NCBI RefSeq assembly: GCF_007860125.1
Contig: NZ_SJPW01000001.1
Span: 682,001 to 746,000, forward strand
Direction of reading: 5' to 3'
Origin: Rubripirellula tenax
GTDB taxonomy: Bacteria; Planctomycetota; Planctomycetia; Pirellulales; Pirellulaceae
Length of the DNA stretch: 64,000 bases
The notes under the pieces were generated by a model. It was not told where the DNA came from. It made no database searches and worked only from the letters and a program-made list of their open reading frames with translations. Position 1 is the stretch's first letter; every line of letters starts with the position of its first letter. Below, one piece after another: positions 17,994-26,608 of the stretch. The position numbers and the translations under genes were made by a program.

Positions 17994-18965
17994 ATGCGAT
18001 CGGTCGCTGCTACTCAACATTGCGAACACTCGAACCAACGGACGCGCCGCACCCTCAGTTGCTTTGTGTTCTTGATTGCCGTTGTCATAGCGGCCACGGC
18101 GTCGGCTCAGAAGCCAAAGAACGCGAAAAAGGATGATCCGAAACTGAAGCCTAGGCCGGTCACCTTAAAGACGAAAGACGGCGTCGAACTGCGAGCGTTC
18201 TTTTTTCCTTCGGACAAGTTGAAAGACGAAAAAGGAAAAGAAGCGCCGACCGTGCTGGTCGTTCATGAATGGGAGGGGCAAGCCAGTCCGTATTTGAATT
18301 TGGTAATGGCGTTGAAGGAGGCCGGATGTGCGGTCTTGATTCCCGACTACCGCGGACACGGCGGCAGCAAAGAGTACGTCGGCCGCGGCGGAAAAATGGA
18401 GACATTCAACGTTGCCCAAATGGGAAAACGCGACGTTGAAAATATCATCCTTTTGGATCTCGAAAAGGCGAAAGGGTATTTGAAGGACGAGAACAACAGC
18501 GAAAACCTAAATCTGAATGCGTTGGTGGTCATCGGCATCCGCGAAGGCTGTGTGATGGCGACGCACTGGGCCGCACGCGACTGGAGCTTCCCCAGCATCG
18601 GCAGTAAGAAACAAGGACAAGACGTCAAAGCGTTGGTCTTGATTTCACCCGAGAAGCAAATCAAGTCGATCTCGCTCGATCAGGCTTTGACCAACCCGAC
18701 GATCTTGCGATTGCCGATCATGGTCGTCGCCGGCAAAGACAGTCCCGAGGGTAGCGAGGCGGAACGGGTCATCAAACGCATTGAAGGAATCAAGAAACGC
18801 ATGGGCGGGGGTACCGTTTCAAAGTTCGAGTCCAAGATGGTTAGCACGGCGCTGAGCGGCCCGTCGTTGGTCAACGACGTCAGCGACGTGATTCCCGCGA
18901 TCGTCAAATTCGTAACCACGGAAGTCGACGCGAAAGACGACAATCCGTGGGTCAATCGCGAATAA
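17994..18965 (+). CDS. Secreted alpha/beta-hydrolase-fold protein with a disrupted nucleophile elbow
   Basis: A 323-residue protein from the ATG at 17994 (AAGG eight bases upstream), with a signal peptide (SCFVFLIAVVIAATASAQ). The fold resembles dienelactone hydrolase/peptidase S9-type alpha/beta hydrolases: 'APTVLVVHEWEGQ' for strand 3 and the oxyanion region, 'AVLIPDYRGHGGS' for strand 4, and 'LPIMVVAGKDSPEGSEAE' for the acid-strand region. At the nucleophile elbow the sequence reads 'VVIGIREGCVMA', i.e. G-I-R-E-G instead of G-x-S-x-G, so the catalytic serine is absent. It is therefore likely non-hydrolytic or uses other residues. It ends 53 bases before the M20 amidohydrolase start, probably the same operon. 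Confidence 0.7.
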   Translation: MRSVAATQHCEHSNQRTRRTLSCFVFLIAVVIAATASAQKPKNAKKDDPKLKPRPVTLKTKDGVELRAFFFPSDKLKDEKGKEAPTVLVVHEWEGQASPYLNLVMALKEAGCAVLIPDYRGHGGSKEYVGRGGKMETFNVAQMGKRDVENIILLDLEKAKGYLKDENNSENLNLNALVVIGIREGCVMATHWAARDWSFPSIGSKKQGQDVKALVLISPEKQIKSISLDQALTNPTILRLPIMVVAGKDSPEGSEAERVIKRIEGIKKRMGGGTVSKFESKMVSTALSGPSLVNDVSDVIPAIVKFVTTEVDAKDDNPWVNRE

Positions 18966-19018
18966 TTACTGCGTCAATAGTCCTGCTGTTTCCCGTACCT
19001 ACGAAGGCGATTCATCGC

Positions 19019-20371
19019 ATGCGCATTTTCTTCGCCATCACGACGATGGCTCTCGTGTCGTTTTCATGTCTGGCAGATTCGCCGAAGATCGACGCGGTGA
19101 AAGTTGCCCCGAACGAGATTGCGACCTGGATCGACTCGCAAATGCCGTCGCTGGTGCAAACGTATCAACACCTGCACACGCATCCGGAATTGTCTTGGCA
19201 GGAAGACGAAACGGCCGCGTTAATCGCCAAGACATGGCGTGACGAGGGCTTGGAAGTCACCAACGGCGTCGGCGCCGGTGGCGCCATCGATGGTTCCGGC
19301 GGCGGCGGAGTTGTCGGCATTCTGAAGAACGGCGATGGGCCGACGTTGATGTTGCGCTGCGACATGGATGCGTTACCCATTACCGAACAAACCCAAGTTC
19401 CCTACGCATCGACCAAGACCGTTTCCTTGCCGGGAGGCATTTCGACCGGCGTGATGCACGCGTGTGGTCACGATATTCACATGACCAACGTGATCGCGGT
19501 GACGCGTTACATGGCGACGCATCGCGACGATTGGTCTGGCACGCTGATGGTGATCGCTCAACCGGCGGAAGAAAAAGGCGAAGGCGCTCGTGCGATGATC
19601 GACGACGGTTTGTTCACGCGGTTCGCGAAGCCGGACTTCGCTGTCGCGCTGCACGTTTCGGGTGATACGCCGACGGGGCAGGTTGGGGTTTTGGCTGGTT
19701 TCACGCAAGCGAACGTGGACAGCGTCGATATCGACGTCAAAGGTCGTGGTGGGCACGGCGCCGCCCCCGACACGACGATCGACCCGATCGTCCAGGCCGC
19801 CGATTTGGTGATGTCGCTACAAACGATCGCCAGCCGTGAAATCAAACCGAGCCGTCCCGTGGTCATCACCGTCGGCGCGATCGCGGGCGGAACGAAGCAC
19901 AACATCATCAGCGACTCGTGCCACTTGCAGTTGACCGTCCGCACGTACGGCGATGTGATCCGCCAACAAGTTTTGGCAGCGATCACGCGGAAAGCCAACG
20001 CGGTCGCCCAAAGCTATGGTGCCCCGCCGCCGGAATTGATGTTCAGCAAAGGCACTCCCTCACTGGAAAACGATGTCGAGCTGGCTGATCGACTGCTGCG
20101 CGTATTTGAAGAACTGGTTGGTTCGGAAAACATCGCGTTCAGCGAACCGTCGATGGGCGGCGAGGACTTCAGCCGCTATGGACGCGAGGGTGTGCCGATC
20201 TTGATGTACAAGTTGGGCAGTGTCAGCCAAGCCCGTCTGGATCGGTTCGTCGAACTCGAAGTACCGCCACCTTCGCTGCACAGTTCCAGCTACTATCCCG
20301 ATGTCGAGCCGACGCTTCGAACCGGTGTGTTGACGATGACGTCCGCGGCGCTGGACTTGCTTGGCAAATAA
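19019..20371 (+). CDS. M20D-family amidohydrolase/peptidase, secreted
   Basis: A 450-residue zinc hydrolase of the M20D group (hippurate/IAA-amino-acid/N-acyl-amino-acid hydrolases). The ATG at 19019 has GAAGG ten bases upstream and opens a signal peptide (IFFAITTMALVSFSCLADS). Metal-site motifs are present: 'LRCDMDALPITEQ', 'MHACGHDIHM', 'QPAEEKGEGARAMI' with the catalytic Glu pair, 'ALHVSGDTPTG', and 'PSMGGEDFSRY'. The dimerisation lid domain lies between ('VDIDVKGRGGHGAAPDTTID'). It would cleave amide bonds of N-acylated amino acids or short peptides in the periplasm. It follows the hydrolase-fold gene in the same direction; the next gene is convergent. Confidence 0.88.
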   Translation: MRIFFAITTMALVSFSCLADSPKIDAVKVAPNEIATWIDSQMPSLVQTYQHLHTHPELSWQEDETAALIAKTWRDEGLEVTNGVGAGGAIDGSGGGGVVGILKNGDGPTLMLRCDMDALPITEQTQVPYASTKTVSLPGGISTGVMHACGHDIHMTNVIAVTRYMATHRDDWSGTLMVIAQPAEEKGEGARAMIDDGLFTRFAKPDFAVALHVSGDTPTGQVGVLAGFTQANVDSVDIDVKGRGGHGAAPDTTIDPIVQAADLVMSLQTIASREIKPSRPVVITVGAIAGGTKHNIISDSCHLQLTVRTYGDVIRQQVLAAITRKANAVAQSYGAPPPELMFSKGTPSLENDVELADRLLRVFEELVGSENIAFSEPSMGGEDFSRYGREGVPILMYKLGSVSQARLDRFVELEVPPPSLHSSSYYPDVEPTLRTGVLTMTSAALDLLGK

Positions 20372-20378
20372 TCGACGG

Positions 20379-21329
20379 TCAGAGCGAGTCGATCGCGTTG
20401 GGGACCTGCGTTACGCGGATCAGCAACACGATTTGTTCCAATTGGTTGTCGGCGTTGATGCCCGAGAACATGTGCTTGGCCAGTCCGGTCAATGGCCACG
20501 TCGGCGCGATCACGATCGTGTCGCCTTCGGCCGCCTCGATGTCCAAATCAAGCGTGGGTATCGCCCACGTGTCTCGCTGTTGCACGATTCGCATCGCCGC
20601 TTCGGCGCCGACGTACTTCTGGCGCAGTTCGCCGTGCTGGATTTCCGTTCTTAGCGACAAATGGACTCGCTTTTGCCCGGTCAATTGAATCGGGTTTACG
20701 GCCATCATGTACTGGGCGTTGTTGAGCGTGCGGCCGATTGTATTTTGGTCAACGCGGACCATGGCCACGTGCGAGCCTTCCATTGGATTGCGTAGCGCCA
20801 GTTCGTAGCGTTTGCCGATCCGCATCGGAATCTGTTTTTTGCCGCGAGATAAGTCGCTGGCGACCGACGCGCTGGCCAAGAACTCATCAACGTCATCTTG
20901 ATCCGCGGCCAGCGAAGTCATCCGCTGGCGGAATCGTTCGTGGTTGTTCACCATGCCGACGCGGATTCCGTTGCTGAGAAATCGCCCGCGCAGCTTCAGG
21001 TCGATCGAAGTCTCGTCGACCCACTGCCAAATCGAGGCCGCTTGATCTGCGTCGGTCTGGGCGACGTCGAAGTTCACGAACTCGAAGTCCAGCACGATGC
21101 TGCTCTTGCTTTCGCCGATGCGAAGGTCTTGAGGCGGGGGTGATTTCGCTTTCGCCAGGATCGAATCGACACTGGAATCGTCTTTCCAAGTCGCGCAGCC
21201 GACCATCAAAATCGCCGCAGCGATCCCGATCAAGCATCGGTAGAGCCGAAAAGTACGAATCGTCGCTTCCCGTCGGGATGGGGTCCAAGGAACGAAGTCC
21301 AAAGGTTCGACGGTACGAATCAACGGCAT
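20379..21329 (-). CDS. Putative lipoprotein of unknown function
   Basis: A 316-residue protein with a hydrophobic segment ending in a lipobox-like 'ILMVGC' (about residues 40-45), so the mature lipoprotein would begin at that cysteine. The 25 residues before the hydrophobic core are unusually long; the true start may be downstream of the one given, but no better codon with a ribosome binding site is evident. The C-terminus ('LEQIVLLIRVTQV' with an upstream 'GDTIVIAPTWPLTG') faintly resembles the strand pattern of secretin C-terminal domains, but I would not assign it. It is divergent from the BLUF gene. Confidence 0.6.
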   Translation of the reverse strand: MPLIRTVEPLDFVPWTPSRREATIRTFRLYRCLIGIAAAILMVGCATWKDDSSVDSILAKAKSPPPQDLRIGESKSSIVLDFEFVNFDVAQTDADQAASIWQWVDETSIDLKLRGRFLSNGIRVGMVNNHERFRQRMTSLAADQDDVDEFLASASVASDLSRGKKQIPMRIGKRYELALRNPMEGSHVAMVRVDQNTIGRTLNNAQYMMAVNPIQLTGQKRVHLSLRTEIQHGELRQKYVGAEAAMRIVQQRDTWAIPTLDLDIEAAEGDTIVIAPTWPLTGLAKHMFSGINADNQLEQIVLLIRVTQVPNAIDSL

Positions 21330-21570
21330 TTCACGTCAAGAGAAGATAAACTGCTAGCAAATGGCGTGCTTGTCGGCGGTGGCTTGACGCTTTGTCCACG
21401 GGCCAATTGGTACAGTCGTTAAGATCGGCGCTGGTTGGGGGCATCGGCTGCGTTTCTGCGAGAAACGGTTTTCTTGACCCTCGTTTGTGACACACCTTTC
21501 CAGTGGTGTTACGCATTCGTATACGTAAACCGCACGACGGGGATTTAATCCTGAGCAAAGGGGCTTTGCT

Positions 21571-22056
21571 ATGTCACCCGAAAAGATATCTTCCGAAAGC
21601 ACGAGCCAACGCGGCTTGGTTCAGCTTGTCTATGTCAGCGCAGCGAACGCTGCGTTTAGCGACGATCAACTCGACGAGCTTTTGGCGATCGCTCGCCAAA
21701 ACAACACCTCACTTGATGTAACCGGTGTTCTGCTATTCACCGAAGGAACCTTCTTTCAGGTTCTCGAAGGTCACCCCGACGTCGTTCAAAAACTTTACGA
21801 CAAGATCGCTTTGGACTCGCGTCACAGCAACGTGCTGATGCTCGCCAAAAGCGAAATCGATGAACGCAACTTTGGTGACTGGAGCATGGGCTTCGTGCGT
21901 GATCAACGCGTGATGAACGAGTTGACCGGTTTCGTTGACTTCTTCAGCGGTCGGAGCTTCATGGATTTGGCCGGTGATTCTCGACGCGTCGAGCAAACGC
22001 TTGACGGATTTCGCCGCGGTCGTTGGCGGCGGCAAATTGCCGAAGCCGCATCTTAA
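21571..22056 (+). CDS. BLUF-domain blue-light sensor
   Basis: A 161-residue flavin-binding photoreceptor. All signature residues are visible: Tyr21 ('LVQLVYVSAAN'), Asn45 ('ARQNNTSLDVTGVLLF'), Gln63 ('GTFFQVLEGHPD') and Trp104 ('NFGDWSMGF'), so the Tyr-Gln-flavin switch should work. The first 15 residues are a polar leader. The 50 residues after the BLUF core are helical with a basic end ('GFRRGRWRRQIAEAAS'), typical of short BLUF proteins that signal through partner proteins. It is the first gene of a same-direction cluster with an H-NOX sensor, two histidine kinases and three response regulators; 107 bases separate it from H-NOX. Light input to that circuit is inferred from this position. 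Confidence 0.92.
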   Translation: MSPEKISSESTSQRGLVQLVYVSAANAAFSDDQLDELLAIARQNNTSLDVTGVLLFTEGTFFQVLEGHPDVVQKLYDKIALDSRHSNVLMLAKSEIDERNFGDWSMGFVRDQRVMNELTGFVDFFSGRSFMDLAGDSRRVEQTLDGFRRGRWRRQIAEAAS

Positions 22057-22067
22057 AGAGACTCGTA

Positions 22068-22113
22068 TTTAGGCGTGGCGGAATTTATCCGGGATCAGTC
22101 ACGCGCCACCTAA
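22068..22113 (+). promoter_or_regulatory. Possible intercistronic hairpin between BLUF and H-NOX genes
   Basis: In the 107-base gap, 'tttaggcgtggcg' (22068-22080) can pair imperfectly with 'cgccacctaa' (22104-22113). No T-run follows, so it could be an attenuating or mRNA-stabilising stem rather than a full terminator. The pairing is seen; the function is a guess. Confidence 0.3.
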
Positions 22114-22163
22114 AAACTACTGAATCCCTGCGGATCCAGCAACGAAACGAAAAGGGAAGTGCC

Positions 22164-22733
22164 ATGAAGGGAATTGTTTTCACCGAGCTGATCGAAATGG
22201 TTGAGGAAGATCTCGGCATCGAGATCGCCGACCGCATGATCAGCGGAGCCAAGACGGCCAACGACGGATCGTACACATCCGTCGGAACCTACGATCACGC
22301 CGAACTGATCCAGCTAGTCATTTCGTTGTCCGCCGAAACGGGAATCCCGGTTGCCGACCTGGTTCAAACGTTTGGCAAGCACCTGTTCGCTCGCTTTCAT
22401 GAGCTGTACCCACAGTTCTTTGCCGGCGTCGATTCCGCGATCGACTTCCTGCCCATGGTTGAAACGTACATTCACGTGGAAGTGCGAAAGCTGTATCCCG
22501 ACGCCGAATTGCCATCTTTCGATTGCGAAAGCAACGGCGGAGTCTTGAGCATGACGTACCGATCCAAGCGACCGTTCGCCGACTTGGCGGAAGGTCTGAT
22601 CTTGGCCTGCGTCGATCACTACCGCCAACCGATCAGCGTCACTCGCCACAATCTAGGCAAACAAGATGGCACTCATGCGTGCTTCGTTCTTACACCTACG
22701 TCCGACGTTCCCGCTCAGGAACTGGCAAGCTGA
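22164..22733 (+). CDS. H-NOX (HNOB) haem gas sensor
   Basis: A 189-residue stand-alone H-NOX protein, the usual length for bacterial NO/O2 sensors. The proximal haem ligand is His104 in 'FLPMVETYIHVEVRKLYPDA', and the haem-propionate motif Y-x-S-x-R is Tyr132-Ser134-Arg136 ('MTYRSKRPF'). The N-terminus 'MKGIVFTELIEMVEEDLG' is typical of the family. The start at 22164 is set by AAGGGAAG just upstream. Its stop overlaps the start of a PAS histidine kinase (TGATG), the standard H-NOX/kinase pairing in which NO-bound H-NOX inhibits autophosphorylation of the kinase. Whether O2 binds cannot be decided here because the distal-pocket residues need structural alignment. Confidence 0.93.
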   Translation: MKGIVFTELIEMVEEDLGIEIADRMISGAKTANDGSYTSVGTYDHAELIQLVISLSAETGIPVADLVQTFGKHLFARFHELYPQFFAGVDSAIDFLPMVETYIHVEVRKLYPDAELPSFDCESNGGVLSMTYRSKRPFADLAEGLILACVDHYRQPISVTRHNLGKQDGTHACFVLTPTSDVPAQELAS

Positions 22734-24073
22734 TGCCCAACGTTGAACTCCTGCAACGACGATTCGAACGCGAGCGGGCTGCCCGCAAAGCAGCCGAGGC
22801 GCTGCTAGAGCAAAAGTCGCTCGAGGCCTATCGAGCGAACCAAAAAATTAGCGAGATGGCCAAGCACACGCAGGCGATCGTCGAAACCGCTGCCGAGGGC
22901 ATCATCAGCTACGACGCCGATGGAATCATTCGTTTGTTCAACCGTTCGGCGGCCAGTATCTTTGGCCTCGAATCGGCAATCGGAACCAGCATTCACCATC
23001 TCTTTGAATGTAGCGATAACCTTTGCGACGCCCTCTTTTTGGCCGGCGAATTTGGTACCGAAGGCAACTCGACCAACTCGCGGGAATTGGTCGGTCTGCG
23101 TTCCAACGGGCGAACATTCTTTGCGGAAGTTTCGACCAGTCGCGTCGACCAAAATCAATCGCCCGTCTTCACCGCACTGATTCGCGACCTTTCCAAACGC
23201 AAAGAACTCGAGGTCCGTTTGAGTCAAGCCCAGAAAATGGAATCCGTCGGTCAATTGGCCGCCGGGATCGCTCACGAAATCAATACGCCGATCCAGTTCG
23301 TTGGCGACAACATCAAGTTCCTGCAGGGCGCGTTCGAGGACATTGCCGGACTGATTGAACTGTACGACCAACTCGCCGAAGCGGTGACCAGTTCGAGCCC
23401 GACCCGAACGTGCTTGGACCAAATCAAAGAACAAGCTGAGATTGCCGATCTGCCGTTTTTGCGAGAAGAGTTTCCCAGCGCGATCGAACAATGCCTCGAG
23501 GGTATCGAGCGGGTGGCCACGATCGTTCGCGCGATGAAAGAGTTTTCGTTGCCGGCGACCGAAAGCAAATCGGCCGTTGACATCAACCGGGCGATCGAAA
23601 ACACGCTGACCATCGCCGCAAGTCAGGTTCGCGATATTGCGACGATCGAAACCGAACTGGACCCATCGCTCAAGCCCGTCGTCTGCTTGGCGGGTCAAAT
23701 GAATCAATGCTTCCTGAATCTGCTGACCAACGCGATTGAAGCGATCGAACAACACTGCGAATCCGGCGCTGGACGCATCAAAATCACAACGCGATCGAAC
23801 GAGGATTCGGTCGAGATCCGCGTTGAAGACAACGGTCCGGGAATTCCCGCAGAGATCACCAGCCGAATCTTCGACCCGTTCTTTACGACCAAACCCGTCG
23901 GCAAGGGCACCGGCCAAGGACTCTCGTTCGTCTACGGCGTAGTCGTGGACAAGCATGACGGCAGCATCCACGCACACTCATTACCCGCGGGCGGGACGAC
24001 GTTCGTTGTTTCCTTACCGATCCACCATCAAGCAGCATCAAAGGAGCAGACTCATGCGAATTCTGCTCATTGA
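22733..24073 (+). CDS. Soluble PAS-domain sensor histidine kinase (H-NOX-associated)
   Basis: A 446-residue kinase starting at the ATG that overlaps the H-NOX stop. Residues 1-40 form a charged coiled coil ('[20 protein letters not shown]') as seen in H-NOX-associated kinases. A PAS domain covers about 45-155 ('[20 protein letters not shown]'). The phosphoacceptor is His181 in '[15 protein letters not shown]', followed by N-box '[10 protein letters not shown]', G1 'DNGPGIP', F-box 'FDPFFTTKP' and G2 'GKGTGQGL'. An extra ~50-residue helical insert separates the H-box from the second dimerisation helix. There is no membrane segment, so it acts in the cytoplasm. It overlaps the second kinase gene by 20 bases. 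Control by H-NOX is inferred from gene coupling. Confidence 0.92.
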   Translation: MPNVELLQRRFERERAARKAAEALLEQKSLEAYRANQKISEMAKHTQAIVETAAEGIISYDADGIIRLFNRSAASIFGLESAIGTSIHHLFECSDNLCDALFLAGEFGTEGNSTNSRELVGLRSNGRTFFAEVSTSRVDQNQSPVFTALIRDLSKRKELEVRLSQAQKMESVGQLAAGIAHEINTPIQFVGDNIKFLQGAFEDIAGLIELYDQLAEAVTSSSPTRTCLDQIKEQAEIADLPFLREEFPSAIEQCLEGIERVATIVRAMKEFSLPATESKSAVDINRAIENTLTIAASQVRDIATIETELDPSLKPVVCLAGQMNQCFLNLLTNAIEAIEQHCESGAGRIKITTRSNEDSVEIRVEDNGPGIPAEITSRIFDPFFTTKPVGKGTGQGLSFVYGVVVDKHDGSIHAHSLPAGGTTFVVSLPIHHQAASKEQTHANSAH

Positions 24074-25334
24074 ACCCGATTCACAGCTGCACGAACGTTG
24101 GCGCAGTCGCCTGCTCGGATCGCCATCCGAGTTGACGATCGTTTGCTCGGATGCCGAGGCAATCCACGCGAACGAGTCGTCTCACTTTACCGTCGTCCTG
24201 CATGCTTGCAACGAGTCGGGTCACGCGTCTGGTCACGCGTCCGAGCCTTTCCCAAGTGAATCGCTGCTCGGCCAACTCCGCTTGCGAGCCGGCTATGCAA
24301 TCTGCGTTACCAGTGTCGAAGCCGTTCGTCAAATCGCTTTCGCGGCGGGCTACGACGATTGCATCGCTCACGAATGCTCCGACGCCGAACTGGCCACTCA
24401 ACTCCGGCACGCTCGTGATCTGCAGAATCTCAATCAACGATTGGCCCAGGCACAGAAGCTCGAATCCATTGGCGAACTCGCCGCGGGGATCGCACACGAA
24501 ATCAACACTCCCATTCAATACGTCGGCGACAACACTCGGTTTGTCCAGGAAGCTTGCAACGATCTGCAATTGGTTCTGGAAAGTTGCCAATCGTTACTCG
24601 TCGCCGTTGACTCCGGTGCCAACGTCGACGAGGCAACACAGAACTTGCGAGTCGCAATCGAAGAAGCCGACATCGACTACTTGATTGAAGAAATTCCGTC
24701 CGCGATCACACAAACGCTCGAAGGCGTTGATCGTGTCGCCAACATCGTCCGTGCCATGAAAGAATTCGCTCACCCGGGCGTTTCCGAAATGACGCTGACC
24801 GATTTGGCGCAATCGATCGAAAACACTGCCATGGTTGCGCGGAACGAATGGAAGTACGTCGCGGATCTCGAAACGATCTTCGATCCGGACATGCCTCCGA
24901 TCCACTGCTTGCCGGGTGAGTTGAACCAAGTCCTGTTGAACATGATCGTCAACGCCGCTCACGCGATTGGCGACACGCTTAGTGAAACACCCGATGCAAA
25001 AGGCAAGATCACGATCAGCACTCATTTGAAACCCCAAAACGCCGAAATTCGAATTTCGGATACTGGCAGCGGCATTTCGGCGGAGAACGTCGAGCGGATT
25101 TTCACGCCATTCTTCACGACCAAGCGAGCGGGAAAAGGAACCGGCCAAGGGCTAGCGATCGCCCATTCCGTGATCGTCGAAAAACATGGCGGCTCAATCG
25201 GCGTGGAGAGCGAAGTCGGCAAGGGAACGACCTTCGTGATTCAGATTCCACGCGAGAGGCAACGAGTATCGGACATTGCCAGCCAACCACAAAAAACTGA
25301 GCCGACGGCGCAAGCCGCGGGTGTCGCCGGTTGA
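24054..25334 (+). CDS. Histidine kinase with degenerate N-terminal receiver domain
   Basis: A 426-residue soluble kinase. The ATG at 24054 lies inside the 3' end of the previous gene and has AAGGAG eight bases upstream. Residues 1-118 look like a response-regulator fold ('[16 protein letters not shown]', 'AGYDDCIAHECSDAELATQL') but the acidic pocket is E-P in place of D-D, the phosphoacceptor position is His50 ('VVLHA') and the conserved Lys is His, so it should not be phosphorylated normally. The kinase part has His148 ('[15 protein letters not shown]'), N-box 'NMIVNAAHAIGD', G1 'DTGSGIS' and G2 'GKGTGQGL', closely matching the preceding kinase including the helical insert, so the two are probably duplicates with different sensory ends. 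Confidence 0.88.
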   Translation: MRILLIEPDSQLHERWRSRLLGSPSELTIVCSDAEAIHANESSHFTVVLHACNESGHASGHASEPFPSESLLGQLRLRAGYAICVTSVEAVRQIAFAAGYDDCIAHECSDAELATQLRHARDLQNLNQRLAQAQKLESIGELAAGIAHEINTPIQYVGDNTRFVQEACNDLQLVLESCQSLLVAVDSGANVDEATQNLRVAIEEADIDYLIEEIPSAITQTLEGVDRVANIVRAMKEFAHPGVSEMTLTDLAQSIENTAMVARNEWKYVADLETIFDPDMPPIHCLPGELNQVLLNMIVNAAHAIGDTLSETPDAKGKITISTHLKPQNAEIRISDTGSGISAENVERIFTPFFTTKRAGKGTGQGLAIAHSVIVEKHGGSIGVESEVGKGTTFVIQIPRERQRVSDIASQPQKTEPTAQAAGVAG

Positions 25335-25390
25335 ACGGGCGGCACACACACTGACGGCAACAGCACAACGAAGCAGACCAGAGAAACACC

Positions 25391-26608
25391 ATGAAAACTA
25401 AAGTACTTTTTGTCGACGACGAAGCCAATGTGCTTGCCGGTTTGCGCCGCATGCTTCGCTCGCAGCGCAACGTCTGGGACATGCAGTTTGCCGGTGGCGG
25501 CGCGGAAGCTCTCGCGGTACTCACAAACGGTCCGATCGATGTGATTGTTAGCGACATGCGCATGCCCGGCATTGACGGCGCCGAATTGCTGACGCGAGTT
25601 TCAAAGCTGTACCCCAACACTGTACGCTTGGTGCTGAGCGGTCAATCCGAACACGAAAAGATCTTTCGCGCGATCGGTCCGGCGCATCAATTCATGTCCA
25701 AGCCGTGTGACCCCGAGGTTCTGATCAGCACCATCGAACGGGCATGTGGATTGCAAAGTCAACTGTCCGACGAATCGCTCAAGAAAGTCGCGTCACAGAT
25801 CACGTGCCTGCCAAGCCTGCCGTCGATCTATCGCGAACTGGTTTCGGAACTTGAATCCGACGACGCGTCAATGGAACGGATCGGACGCATGATCGGCAGC
25901 GATTTGGCTATGACCGCCAAGATCCTGCAACTGGTCAATTCTTCGTTCTTCGGATTGCCTACTCATGTCACTTGCCCCAAGCACGCCGTTTCGATGCTTG
26001 GGCTGAACATCATCCGGCCATTGGTGCTGACCGCCGGCGCGTTTGCTCAATACGACGATCCAGGGATCAGCGGATTTTCGCTGCAAAACGCGATCGAACA
26101 CAGCTTGGCCGTGGCCACGTCGGCTCGAACGATCGCGAAAAGCGTCAGCCAACAAAACAACTTGGTCGATGATTCGTTCATCGCCGGCATGCTCCACGAC
26201 ATCGGCAAACTGATCCTGGCTGCAAACCTGCCCGAAAAGTATGGCGAAGCGTCGCGAATCGCTAGTGAAGAAAACCTTCCAATGTGGCAGGCAGAACTGC
26301 AAGTCTTCGGAACCACGCATGCGGAAGTCGGCGCTCACTTGCTCGGTCTGTGGGGATTGCCCAATCCGATCCTCGAAGCGGTCGCGTTTCATCATCGCCC
26401 CAGCGACGCCGGAACGAAATCCTTCACACCGCTGACGGCCGTGCATGTCGCCGATGTACTGCAAGACGCGAACTATCCCAACGATGATTCGCCGTTCAGT
26501 CTCACCTGGGACCTGAACTATATCAACTCCATTCAAGCCACCGGACAACTCGACGGCTGGGCTATCCTGGTCGAATCGGGAGCACCGCAATCGGCGGCGA
26601 TCGGATGA
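25391..26608 (+). CDS. Response regulator with HDOD output domain
   Basis: A 405-residue regulator. The receiver (1-120) has acidic residues D9-D10, phosphoacceptor Asp55 ('VIVSDMRMPGIDG'), Ser83 and Lys104 ('FMSKPCDPE'). From about 135 an HDOD domain follows, with 'LPSLPSIYRELV', 'DLAMTAKILQLVNSSFFG', 'CPKHAVSMLGL' and 'AGMLHDIGKLILA'. HDOD proteins are signalling outputs of poorly defined mechanism, often controlling chemotaxis, c-di-GMP or stress genes. It starts 56 bases after the second kinase and overlaps the next regulator by ATGA. Phosphorylation by either neighbouring kinase is inferred. Confidence 0.9.
   Translation: MKTKVLFVDDEANVLAGLRRMLRSQRNVWDMQFAGGGAEALAVLTNGPIDVIVSDMRMPGIDGAELLTRVSKLYPNTVRLVLSGQSEHEKIFRAIGPAHQFMSKPCDPEVLISTIERACGLQSQLSDESLKKVASQITCLPSLPSIYRELVSELESDDASMERIGRMIGSDLAMTAKILQLVNSSFFGLPTHVTCPKHAVSMLGLNIIRPLVLTAGAFAQYDDPGISGFSLQNAIEHSLAVATSARTIAKSVSQQNNLVDDSFIAGMLHDIGKLILAANLPEKYGEASRIASEENLPMWQAELQVFGTTHAEVGAHLLGLWGLPNPILEAVAFHHRPSDAGTKSFTPLTAVHVADVLQDANYPNDDSPFSLTWDLNYINSIQATGQLDGWAILVESGAPQSAAIG

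Noticed and set aside
21330-21570. Possible sigma-70 promoter (TTGACG / TTGACC boxes) before the BLUF gene
   Set aside because: Several weak -35-like boxes but no convincing -10 at 16-18 bases; too uncertain to list as a feature.
22805-23977. 390-codon open frame on the minus strand
   Set aside because: Antisense to the PAS histidine kinase, whose motifs are all on the plus strand.
25391-26608. Active HD-GYP phosphodiesterase
   Set aside because: The output has the HDOD arrangement without a GYP motif, so cyclic-di-GMP hydrolysis is not expected despite the HDIGK string.
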